NCBI GenBank assembly: GCA_963277665.1 | Contig: OY728133.1 | Coordinates: 389,931,962 to 389,995,961 of the forward strand | DNA length: 64,000 bases | Origin: Viscum album | Lineage: Eukaryota > Streptophyta > Magnoliopsida > Santalales > Viscaceae | Direction of reading: 5' to 3' | Part shown: piece after piece, positions 36,856 through 48,306 of the stretch | Position numbering within the stretch: position 1 is the first letter of the stretch | Layout of the letters: every line of letters starts with the position of its first letter | The notes under the pieces: model-generated | Databases searched by the model: none | What the model was told of the DNA's origin: nothing | What the model saw: the letters and a program-made list of their open reading frames with translations, nothing else | Position numbers and translations under genes: made by a program

Positions 36856-39169
36856 ATGGATGGAAACCCTACACTATGAAGTGTTTAGCCATGTATTTTT
36901 TAAACATTAATTCTCTATTTTCCCCAAGATTGATATTACATGTATTGGACCTCTATTAATCTAATTTTTGAGGCCTTATAAGAGTTAATTATCGAGGTAT
37001 CTTCCTTTTACTTCTTCCTAGATTCGAAACAAAGTCTTCAAAAAATTTAAGAATTTTTTAAGGTAAATAATGTTTTTTATTTTCACAATATTCCCCTTTC
37101 TCCTTAATTATATTCCTCATTAGATTCATTTTCTCAGACAAACACCTAATGGTTGTGAGGGTAAAAGATAAGGTTTGGGTTGACCCACTATTGGAGTTTT
37201 TATTTTCTATGTCTTTTATAGTTTGTTCAATTTCATGGTTTAGATTTTTCAACTAAAGTATAGGGTTTTATACTCGATTTTTGATGTTTTTTTGAAGTTT
37301 CCTTATTTAATAATTAATGTAAATTATTGGGCTTTCTGAATCCTTTTTATTTTATTTTAAGCCTATATGTGACACCAATTATAGGTTTATAAATTATTTT
37401 CAGTGATTTAAACATTTGGAATAGAAAATTTACAATGGATTTATAGTATTATTTTTTGTTTAAAAATTAATATATATAAAATGTTTGTTTTAATTCCTCA
37501 AAATCTCTTTCAAATGAATATTACATTAAGAGGAATGGTTATAGACGTTTCCATAGATTTTATCCTACAGTTTAAGGGTTTTTTACAACTAATGAGGCTC
37601 AAATTCCTCGTCCGGGAGGAGATTTATGGTTTAAAAGTGTGGATACTTATGTAGTTTTCAATGCTTTTTTACAATATGTCTATACATGTTAGTTTTAAAT
37701 TCCCTATTTTAAACTTATATATAATGAGTTTTCTTAATTAATGTATCACCAAAGTTGTGAGCTCCTATTTATTGTGACTTATATAATATACCCCTTAGGA
37801 TGTGAATAGATTTATATTATGTTATGTTTATTAATATGTGAAATGGATAGTTTATTAAAACGGTGTTTAAAGTTAGATTAGGTTCATTATTTATGCTTTA
37901 TTATTTTTTCATTTGATGATTATATTTTTTATAAATTTATAACCTCCACTTTGTCTAGTAAATGGGAACCTAGAGTGGCTAAGTGAGTATTCTTATTTAT
38001 GATATAGTAGATTAGATAGTTCATTGGTCTGTACCGAAGATTAGATTGTGATCTGGATATGGGTTAGTGCCCCCAAGTTAGAGTAGCATGGGTTTTGATA
38101 TCATTTAGTAAGAAAACATATTCTAAGTGGATAATTACATTGATATGTGTATAATATCCCATAATTAAGGTACCTATTGAGTATACCGTGATTCGCATTT
38201 AGTAAACATGGTATCATAATTGGGGATTCCTATTATACACTATTTTTATCTCTCAATGATCTTCTTATTTTCAGGTATTTTTCTATTATTGTTGGTTCAT
38301 TTATATCATAAATTTAAATATAATGGTGACCATCGTTTATCTACCCACTCTCTTTTATAATGTAATTTACCTTTAATTTTTTTTGAAAAGGGTATTTGTG
38401 AAATGTTTTAATTGAAAGAATAAATGGTTTTTTTTTGTTTTTGGGAACACAAAAGTACACATTTTTAATGTTTTTATAGGGTTTTACCTTTTTATGTTTG
38501 ATTCAACCCACTGATTAAAAAATGTATTTAGAGAGAATTATTTTAAAGTAATTATTTTAAAAAAATTATATTAAAGTCATTATTTTTAATTATAACTGGG
38601 CATATTTTTCCCAAAAGGATTTACCTTTGTTTTTTTGAAAAAGATCATATTTATGATAATTATTTTTGTTCAAAGCTTTCATTTAGAAAAATTACGTCCC
38701 AGAATATGTGTGAACTAGTGTTTGTCTTTTCTTTATTAAATGAATTGCATAAAAAATTTGGTGAACTCTTATTGGGTTTTCATAGATTACACCCCTTATA
38801 CACTCACGTATATGTGTATGCTTCTCTCATATTTTTTATACAGTTTATTATGTTTGATCCCTATTTTGATTTCATTTATGTGATGTGTTCCCATTGGGAT
38901 ACATTGAGATATATTGGGGTTTAAGAACCCAGAATTAAAAATTAAATAATATTGGGTTTTAGTAAAAAATTTATTTTAAATAGATTTTAGAATCTTTACA
39001 ATTTATATTGTTAGAGAATTCGTCCATCACCCTTACCTAAATAAATATTATATAAAAAAGTGCACTTGTCCACTTATTATCGAGTTTTCCAACCAAAAGA
39101 AACATTATTGATATAGAATGATTTATTTTCATGACATAAATTTACAATTTTCATATTGACCTCAGGAAT
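36856..39169 (+). other. Unrecognised AT-rich interior
   Basis: No motif recognised. Short open stretches (37,058-37,252 minus; 38,706-38,924 plus) have no family resemblance. It ends directly at the TGTAAC start of the next LTR, without a good polypurine tract (cctcaggaat). Confidence 0.4.
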
Positions 39170-40542
39170 TGTAACACCACATGTTTGAGTGAAATATTTT
39201 TTATTTAATCTTTTTGATATTTTCAATTCACACAACATTAAATTTATCTTGTGCTATATGAATGAATTTTGTTATTATTTCTTTGTATGCCACACCAAGT
39301 GTTGCTTACAATACATGAAACACATATAGTATCTTATTGTACATGAAACACTAGACATGTCTTGTGTTACACACTATAACAAGTCCCTTCGATTGTATGC
39401 ATTATATACAAGTCCTAGTTTTACCAAACTACAATATTCTATTAACGTTATTATTATCATATATAAATTAGAATGGAATATATTAATGATAATGATTAAA
39501 TTATGAATCTATATTTTACACATATACTTAAAATGATTCTTTTTTTATAAATTAGTTAGAAATAAATGTAAGAACTATTCTGAATAAGAAAATTCTTTTT
39601 TTAAGGAAACTATTTTTCTATATATAAAAACCATTTTATCTCAAAAAAATAAATAAAACAATTTTTTATTAATTTTTATTCATATTTATATATTAAATAT
39701 TCGATAATATTTTTACACTCATCTAATATTTTTTATTGGAACATTTTAATAACAAATCCAATTTTATGAATTAAAAGATGTATTTTTCTAAATGGTAATT
39801 TTAATGCCTTTTAATGGATAACCCTTTTTAAATATAATTGTTGAAACATTTATAATTTTTATTTGAAAAAATAAAATTCATTTTTTAAATCAAGATATCA
39901 AAATTAACTTTGGGTGATGTTTTGTAATTTTTCTAATAAGATTTATTTTCTGATGAATAGTGAAAAATTCTAAATTTTAATTGAAAAATTCTTTTTCATA
40001 TAATTTATTTATATAGTTGAATTAAAATTAAAATTAATTTATAGTATAATTAGATGAATAATACATCAATTAATCCAATTTATGTATTTATAGTCAATTT
40101 CACATTTAAATTGGATATATAAACATTTTAATCTTTGGAACTTTTTCATTTTAAAAACCATCTTACTCATCCTTTCTACAGGATTAATATTAAATTAATT
40201 TCTACCACTTATGCGTTTGTAATTTTCAAAAATGGATTAAATATTTTTAATCATCATAATTTATAATTTATAATAATTAATCTTAGTTTTTTTTCAAAAA
40301 TATCACTGAAACTGATTAAAATTAATTATAACGATTAAGAGAAAAATTAGCTTAACAAAGGACAAAACATTAAATTTAATGCAAAAAATGACCTAGAAAC
40401 TTGTCCAAAATCCATTGGGTTATCATATTAAGACCCAATATTTTATTTTATCATATTTTTATCATTATTTCATCCACATGATAAGGTAAAGACATGGGTG
40501 TAATTCCCTTTTAAAAAATTTACCAGAATGCCACTCCTCCAT

Positions 40543-40552
40543 TATAAAAAGG
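40543..40552 (+). promoter_or_regulatory. LTR TATA box
   Basis: TATAAAAAGG lies 1,373 bp into the LTR, within cctccattataaaaaggaactca. The partner LTR has ttactataaaaaggtactca at 1,384 bp from its start. Conservation of position and flanks in two otherwise diverged copies supports a promoter; transcription would begin about 30 bases downstream. Confidence 0.65.
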
Positions 40553-40829
40553 AACTCATCCCTCCAAATAATTCACACCTATAAAGGCATTTGTCTTGGA
40601 AACATATCATTCCCAATATCGTCCCAAAACCAAAAAATTGGTCCTATAAGCATCACTTTTGTAATAAATCCATCCAAGGAAGCCATTTTGTGCAAACCAA
40701 TAGGGGTTACCCAAAAAATTGGTAACATTCTTCCACAAGCTTGTTTGTTTTATATTAATTCTACACCCCCTAAAATATTCATATTACATGATTATATAAC
40801 AATCTAAGTATCATAAATATACTTATATG

Positions 40830-41335
40830 TGGTTATTATATGGTTTATAACTAAAATTTAACACACATCCTTGTAATGGTTAATTAACATTTTGTTCGTG
40901 TGTACGGTGGACTACTGCCTCAAGAAACAATGTTGTTTGTTTTTCCTTTACCACCAATAATGGATGGAAATTATTATTTAAATGATATTTGAATATCATA
41001 AATATGATATATATTAAGACTTAATAATTATTTAATTATCATATAAAACATAAATTCATTCTTTTAATATTTTGTAAATGTGATAACTTCATTTGTAGAT
41101 GTGTGGACTACAGCCTCCTCAAAGCGATATGATTCATTCACACATTAAATGTAATGTATTAAGGATGGATAGAGTGAAATTATATTATATATATGACACA
41201 ATTATTCTAAATTATGGATAATATAAATATACATTTATTTTATTTACTTTTCTTTCAAAACTGCACGAAAACAGAAACCACATTTATGCGTACGTACAAC
41301 CTGCAGTCTCCATGAATAGTGTATTCCATTTCATA
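40830..41335 (+). repeat. ~190-bp repeat, three units, in the long LTR
   Basis: The cores gttcgtgtgtacggtggact (40,893), gtagatgtgtggactacagc (41,095) and tgcgtacgtacaacctgcag (41,286) are spaced about 190-200 bases, each followed by a c-t-c-rich phrase and then AT-rich text. At least two of the units are also seen in the minus-strand copy at 2.2-2.5 kb. Confidence 0.6.
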
Positions 41336-42573
41336 TTTCTATCATTCATAAACTATTATAAATATTTATATAATGAATATATATGATACTTATATCATGT
41401 TTTATATTATTTAAATAAGTAAATCATTATCTAAGTAAGATTATCTTGAATTAAAATTCAAAACATATATGAAATATAAAATGGATATTACCCAAAATAT
41501 AACATTAACTAGGAGTTGTTAATAGATGGGTAATATAAAGTCATAAAAAAGAATATATGTAATTTTATATAATAATATTTTTCTATTTCATATTTATAAT
41601 AAACATATATTTATTATATGACAATTTTTTTATGTGTATGAATAAAGTCAACACTTAAGGTAAGAGTTTTATCATATCACTTTTATTTCTGTGATACTTA
41701 CTCATAATTCACCACTCGTTTATTTTTTGGTTTATATATTATTAACATGAATCCATTATATTATCAATATTATTATATTTATGGGTATTTACATATATAT
41801 TTAATGGTATTTTCTTCATTGGGTTTGTGGTTCCAAAGTTAGCAAATCGGTAATGTAATTTTATCTCAATTTTCCTTCATTGATATAAATTCCATGTTAG
41901 AAACCTATATTTTTCTATGAGGTGTATATACTTCCATATTATATGTATTATCATGAATATATTTATTTTAATTAAATTTTAATCTTAATTTTTTTTATTC
42001 ATTATATAAGATTATGACTGAAATTTACCAAAGTGGTAACAGTTTATTTCTACAGTCTCAACATTTACCAAGATTATTTATGATTATGCCTCCATTGATG
42101 AAATATTATGATACATATCTCAATAAATCTCATAAATCATATCATCCTATGTTTATCCATGATATATCAATATACTAGTGCAATTTTTCCTCTATATGGT
42201 ATATTAGATAATTAAGAAAGTGTTTTAAAGAAAATATAACATTATTCCTCTTTTCGGTTGGAAATTTGTGTTCTTACAAAATGATATTTTCTAAAAAAAT
42301 TCAAAAATTCTTTCATAATTTTGAAATTTTATTTTCAATAAAATGATTTTAAAAACGTTTTCAATATTCAATTATTCTTTTTCAAAATTAATTTCAAAGA
42401 AAAAAATTTCAAAATGTATTCAAGAGTCCTCTATAAGTTTTCAAGGATACTTTTAAAGAAATTGGTTTCAAAAAGTTTTATGTTTTAAAAATATTTTTTT
42501 CAAAGAAGAAATGATTTTTTCCTCAAGATTTTTTTTTATTTTGTTTTAATCTTTGGTGAAATGTTTCTTAAAT

Positions 42574-42597
42574 TTATATATATATATATATATATAT
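42574..42597. repeat. (TA)n microsatellite
   Basis: About twelve TA units in a row within the long LTR. Confidence 0.9.
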
Positions 42598-42814
42598 GTA
42601 TTTGGACAAAAATTTATGTATTAAAAACTGATTTTCAAAGAAAGATTATTTTACAATAGAAATCTTCCAAGTGTTATTTAAAAATAATTCCTCATATAAG
42701 TTGAAATTATTTGATATAGTTTATTCATTAATGGGGATATGATCTATGTACACCATTATCAACATTTCATTTAATTGGTTTTTAATAGGAGAATTTTTTT
42801 ATAAATTTAGTTTC

Positions 42815-43020
42815 TCTTTTATGGGTTGTACCATGATAAAATGATTATAAAACTCAGTTTCCTTCACGAGTAATTATACGGTGAAATGACTATGAAACCT
42901 ATCTCTTTTCCACAAGTTATCATCAGGTGAAATTTTTATAAAACACATTTAATTTAATGGGTTATATCATTATGAATCCCATCTCTTTTGTGGGTCATGA
43001 TATGATAAAATTTTTTTATC
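42815..43020 (+). repeat. ~50-60-bp tandem repeat in the long LTR
   Basis: Three to four units containing a-gataaaatgattataaa, ctc-tttcc and gggttat/gagtaattat: 42,830, 42,880, 42,930 and 42,985. Related text occurs in copy 1 near 29,570-29,600. Confidence 0.6.
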
Positions 43021-43119
43021 CTGTGGCACATGCCTGTATGATTTTATTATGTGATGAGTGGGAACTATATAACCCTCTAATTCATTGGGTAATGACAGAT
43101 GACTCATGAGTATAAAAGT

Positions 43120-43475
43120 TTTTCATGAACCTCATTACATATTCACAATGTTATTTGTGAACCTGATTATATGTTCAAAATATTATACATGGACATGGTT
43201 TTATGTATGTATGTTTATGCGTGAAACTAATTACATGTTCACCATGTTTTAAGTGAACCATATTATGTGTTCACAATGTTATGTATGATTCTGATTACAT
43301 TTTCACAATGTTGTGCATGGAACTGTTTATATGTCCATAAGTTTATTCTTGAATCTAATTACATGTTCACAATGTTATGCTTAAACCTTATTACATGTTC
43401 ATAATGTTTTTCATGGACCTAGTTTCATGTCCATAAATTTAAGTGAGGTCCTAATTTCATGTCCTTAACCTAATG
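43120..43475 (+). repeat. ~38-bp tandem repeat array in the long LTR
   Basis: About nine units built on acctnattacatgttcacaa with tgttatgcatg, e.g. at 43,133, 43,163, 43,226, 43,262, 43,298, 43,360 and 43,392. The array is absent from copy 1 (26.7-30.4 kb), so it expanded after the copies diverged or was lost from copy 1. Confidence 0.75.
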
Positions 43476-43920
43476 AGTGAATATGTTTATACTTAAACAT
43501 GTTGTTCTGGATTAAATTATAATTCATGTCTTATGAAATTTTAATATTTATTCCATGACTCTTGATTATTATATTTTATATTTCATGTAGGGTCTTCTAA
43601 TTATACGATCATGTTCTCATACCCCTTATGTTCATTATTGTGATCAGATATATCAATTTTTTCCCTTAGAGAGTATCTATCCTCATCCCTTTATTAAGTT
43701 TCCTTTCCCCATGTTATGAAGAATGATTTTTATGTACGAGTACTAATGGGTAAGATCCTTATGGAGATGTTTTAAACCTTTAACCGAATTCGAAGAATGT
43801 ATTCTATGGTTCCAAAGTCACTAAAATATTATAGTTCTTAGGAATGTATTTTTGAAATGTGCTTAATATTCATTTCAAATAATTGAATATCAATGTATTT
43901 GAATCATTGGCCCCTATATT

Positions 43921-43932
43921 TGGTATCAAAGG
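43921..43932 (+). promoter_or_regulatory. Primer-binding site after the long LTR
   Basis: TGGTATCAAAGG, one to two changes from TGGTATCAGAGC (initiator Met tRNA), right after the LTR end cccctatatt. Confidence 0.8.
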
Positions 43933-45750
43933 AATAGTTCTGTAAACCTTTTGAAACTATGATGAAAAAACATTATGGACATCCCTATGGATATTTCTAT
44001 GTATATTTATTGTAATATATATGAGGATAATTCTAATGTATCGTATATTTAAAAGTATGTTTTGTGATTTAGGCATCCATAAGTAATTTTGCATGATCAT
44101 GTCGTTTTCCTCTAGGATAAGTGTTTCTCACACTATGATTTCTAGTTTTAGTCAATAGTAGAAACTGGAAGGAACTCAGTTAATATTGAATGTTTCAGAT
44201 AGGGAATGTAACGAAATTATACAAATCATTTTCCTAAGTGGAAATCTCATGAAGAGAATCTATAGAGTGTTATGAATATTAGTTATACTACTGAATATAA
44301 AGGGACCATAAACGACATGAGAAAGGTATGGGATGCTCTAGCGGTATTGATTGCATTAAATGTAATAATTTTGATTAGATTGAGGTTGGGGAAACAAAAC
44401 TCATGATTCATATTTAATTTTCTAGGAAATATATATTATGGAATGTAATGATGAATTCTAAGTAATGGATTACGAATAATGTTGAATTAATTAAGTGTAT
44501 ATGTATTGTAATTAATGAATTATTTTGTATGAATCATGAAGTATATGATTTAAATTTAGGGTTTAAAAGGATAGGTTTTACGGTTATAATGAAATAGAGA
44601 ATGTATCTAATGGATGGGAGATATTTTTATTAATTGAAGGTAACCCTTAATGTGTTCTAGATGTTGAATTTTTTTTATCCTTGATAAAGAGATGAAAGAT
44701 TTGTATATATTTAGTATGGATAACCTCAGAATTTATAAATGATTTGTTAAAGGTGTATTTTCTACTATCATGGACGGATTTTATAACCTTTTTGGATTTA
44801 ATGAATATATCCAATAAAATTTAGAATTGAAAAAATTCATTTTTTCAATATAGATTTATTGTAATTGAGGTTATTACCATGTTTCTATAGAATACATGAA
44901 GAAGGTATTAATATGTTTGGTATATGAAAAAAAGAGCTAATTTATGATATACAGAAGAGTAATTTTAATATTTTTTAGATAAATTTAGTGGAATTATTTA
45001 TAATGTTTTGGACATCCATATATCATAAGGGTTATAAGTTTAACCATTCATTGAATGGTTTAAGTTAAACATCTGTTGAGTTTTTAAGGATTATGATATC
45101 ATCTCGACATATGAGGAATTATGTATATTGGAAAAACTTTCTTAACCATTTTTCTATGATGATATCAATATATAGCTGGAATTACTTATCATTTAACTTA
45201 TTGATCTTTTGATCCATTAGTGTATCAAGAATGAAAAATTCACCTTCATTTCATGGAGTTAGAGGTGGAGTGGAAATTGATCAAGGTACAACCAAAGGGT
45301 GAGATTGTACATGTGTAATTGAATGAAATAATGTAATTATATTATCTCATGTTATTATATAGTAAAATAATTCCTCAATTATAGGAAATGTATGTTGAAA
45401 ATTATTTATCCTAAAAAAAATCTCTATTGAACTGATATATTATTAATCATCACAGATTTATGTTTTTGAGGCCCTTAACTTTCCATTGATCATTCAATTT
45501 CTGGTGATCAATGATCTGTATAACTTTGTATAATTATATATGATTTTCCTCCATGTCTAATTTTCACACTCAACCTATGATATCTTATTTGGAAACCTAG
45601 TTATGAGTTACTTTTGGTAACTAATATTATTCCAAGTTTCACTTTTAAAAGGAAGTAATATTATTCATATTTACTATGTAGGTTTCTAAGAAAGAAACCA
45701 TCATGTATTAAACCATTGATAACCTAGTAATATTTCAATGGTGAAATTAA
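43933..45750 (+). pseudogene. Deleted Ty1/copia interior with RNase H end
   Basis: Only 1.8 kb lies between PBS and PPT, against roughly 4-5 kb for a complete copia interior. A gag-like start region may lie near 44,100-44,400 (SYTTEYKGTINDMRKVWDAL), but the match is too weak to name. At 45,240-45,310 a frame reads HLHFMELEVEWKLIKVQPKGEIV, matching the copia RNase H end (H--FHF---V---I-L--V). Integrase and most of RT are missing. The last kilobase resembles 25.1-26.0 kb. Confidence 0.6.
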
Positions 45751-45767
45751 TTTTAAGGGGGGTAGAA
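45751..45767 (+). promoter_or_regulatory. Polypurine tract of the copia-type element
   Basis: TTTAAGGGGGGTAGAA directly precedes the TGTAAC start of the 3' LTR. Confidence 0.8.
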
Positions 45768-47242
45768 TGTAACAACCGTAGTTTTTGTGAAATATATATT
45801 TTTGAATTAATTTAATATTTTTGATATTTTACATTTCTCCCAACACTGAATTTATCATGTGTTATATGAAAGAACTATGTTATTATGCTTTTGTACACAA
45901 CACCAGGTTTAGATAACACTAAATGAAACAAATATAGTAGCTTCTGGTACATGAAAAAATATTCTTGGCTTGTGTTACACACAATACCAAGTCCCTTCAA
46001 CAGCTTTAATTACACGCAAGGTTGAGTTTTTCCGAATTATAATATTCTATTAATATTATTATAATTATCATCTATCCATTAGAATAGAAGATATAAATTA
46101 TAATGACTATGTTATGGGACTATGGTTTACAAAATTATATAAAATGAGTCTTTTTGTTATCAATTATTTATAAATGAATGTAAGAACTATGAGAATAAAT
46201 AAATTACTTTTCTAGGAAAACTACTTCTTTATGTACAAACACCATTTTATATCAATTAATTAATCAAAAAAATTTTGATGTATGTTTTTAAATGTATTTA
46301 TATAGTAAATATACAATAAAAGTATTTCACACTAATCCAATAGGTATGACAAGAATAGGACAAGAATAAATCAAATTTTATGAATAAAAAGATTTATTAT
46401 TCTTAAAGATAAATTTACATCCTTTTAATGAAGAAACCCTTTTAAATAATTTTTTTGAAAATTAAATAAATTTATTTTTAAAAAATAAAATTGATTTTTG
46501 AATGTGAGATATAAAAATTTAATTTGGGTTAAATTTTGGTATTTTTTTAAGAGGATTTTTTTTATGAATAGTGAAATGAATTTTATTTCAAAACTAATTT
46601 TCTTTGTAATGTATTTATATAGTGAAATTATATTATATTTTTATTTTTATGAATAATTAGATAAATAATAAATTAATTGAACCAATTTTTATTATTGAAA
46701 CTGATTTCACATTGAAATTGGAAATAAAATGTTTTCAATCTTTTGGAATTTTTCACTTTAAAAAACCTGTTTTTCATCCCATATACAAGATTGATATTAA
46801 ATTAATTTTTCCAACTTTTAGGTTTGGAATTTGGAAAAATAAATTACATATATTCAATTATATTAATTTCTAATTTATAATAAGTTCATATTTTTTTAAT
46901 ACAAATATTCATAAAGGTGATTAAAATTTATTATAGTGATTAAGAGAAAAATTAGATTAATAAAGGAATAAATCATAAATATAAGGCCTAAAATATCCTA
47001 TAAAATTGTCAAAAATCCATTTAGCATTCATATTTAAACCATATACTCCATTTTATAGGATATTCACTACTATTGGATCCACTTTACATGGAAAAAACAA
47101 TGGAGGAATTCTATTTTAAAAAAAATTACATGAAGGCCACCCCTCCCTTACTATAAAAAGGTACTCACCCTTCCCATTTATTCACACATATAAATCCCTT
47201 TTCTCAAATAAAAATATAACCAAATATCCACCCAACTTCCAT
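45768..47242 (+). repeat. 3' LTR of the copia-type element, truncated by the CACTA insertion
   Basis: Begins TGTAACAACCGTAG and aligns with the first 1.47 kb of 39,170-43,918. It carries a TATA box (TATAAAAAGG at 47,152-47,161) at the same offset. It stops near 47,242, where the CACTA-type end begins. The missing part should lie beyond the right end of the CACTA element, outside the window. Confidence 0.78.
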
Positions 47243-47310
47243 CAAGTAGTGAAAAAATAGGATTTAATGTCATTTTTTACTTATGTTCATATTGAATATG
47301 TAAAAAATAT

Positions 47311-47402
47311 CATTTTCGGCATCGGTTTTTGGAGAACCGACGCCGAAAATGATCTTAGTTAAGGGTTTTGGCGTCAGTTTTGGGAAAAAAATAACACCGA
47401 AA
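47311..47402. repeat. Subterminal inverted repeats of the CACTA element
   Basis: Arms CATTTTCGGC (47,311) and GCCGAAAATG (47,342-47,351) enclose CGGTT...AACCG, a near-perfect hairpin. A second, worn pair, ttttggcgtcagtttt with aacaccgaaa, follows at 47,365-47,402. TTCGGCGTCGG-type repeats are typical close to the ends of plant CACTA elements and are thought to be bound by the TNP1-like protein. Confidence 0.75.
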
Positions 47403-47944
47403 GATAATTTTTTTAGAGAATTGAAAATATTAAACTTCCATAATAATCAAAACCAATGTAGAAAAACACAATTTACAACAATCAAACAATATTTATCATT
47501 GACTAAAACTCTAGAACTTACATTCTTATATCTAATTAATCAAAAAACTATTTACACATTTGTATTGTAAAGTAGAATTAAAACATGCATACCTAAAATT
47601 TACAACATGATCATTGTTGGTTATGGTTGAATCATTCATTTGATTATCATTATGTACAAAAACCTACTATATCAAAAGAGTTATATTTTTGAACCCATAT
47701 GTAATATTATTGAAAATATTAGAATATACATACCTCAAATCCTAATCAAAATTTACTAATACTTCACAAAAATAGATTAAATAAGGGTAAGATAAGATTG
47801 AGAATAATACTAGTAATAATTTAATACCTATAATAACATTGAATGATATGAGATTAAAAAAAGAATAATATGGGAGAAAAAAAATTCTACAACTAACGTT
47901 ATACAATTTAGTAGTTTCCCCAGTTGTGAATATGCAGTACATAA
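47403..47944 (-). other. CACTA interior, left of the gypsy insertion
   Basis: AT-rich, with two minus-strand splice-donor-like sites (gcatacctaaa near 47,588 and acatacctca near 47,730 on the plus strand, i.e. AGGTATG). This fits 3' introns of the TNP1-like gene. No domain is visible. Confidence 0.45.
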
Positions 47945-48306
47945 TGTAAAGACCCGTAAAATTCAAGGGAAATTTTTTCTTAATTTTCTTTGGAATTTTA
48001 CAAGAGCGTTGTTTCAGACGGCACCTGATTCCGAGGCCCGGAGTGCCCGGAATCATTTTCCGAAGTTTGGCTCGGGTACGTTCAGTGAACGAACGAGCGG
48101 GTTTTCCTAACTTTTGATCCGGTGCTCGGAATTGAAATCTGAGGGCACCGATGAACTCGTAGCGCCGATATTCGCTTAAGGAGACCTTTCCCGAAGTTGC
48201 GTTTACACGAGGGGAGTTGTCAAAAAAATAAAATTGTGAATGTTAAAATAAAAATTTAACTTCAATTTTTATTTTTATCTTCCTTAAGTGTTTTTATCCT
48301 TTGGGT

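Larger units (their letters stand above)
39170..43918 (+). repeat. Long copia-type LTR, copy 2 (5' LTR, about 4.75 kb)
   Basis: Begins TGTAACACCACATG and is followed at 43,921 by a PBS. Its first 1.47 kb aligns with 45,768-47,242: shared caacattaaatttatc/caacactgaatttatc, then cttgtgttacacac-at, then the TATA region and cacac-tataaa. It contains a TATA box, a ~190-bp repeat (x3), a ~50-60-bp repeat and a ~38-bp repeat array. It is long for a Ty1/copia LTR, and insertion or repeat expansion may explain this. Confidence 0.78.

Noticed and set aside
43120..43475. CRISPR-like array
   Set aside because: About 38-bp units follow one another directly, without unique spacers, and vary by substitution. 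It is a plain tandem repeat in a plant LTR.
44100..44400. Copia gag domain in the interior after the PBS
   Set aside because: Some phrases look gag-like (TINDMRKVWDAL), but the match is too weak to annotate; only the RNase H end and PBS/PPT are used as evidence.
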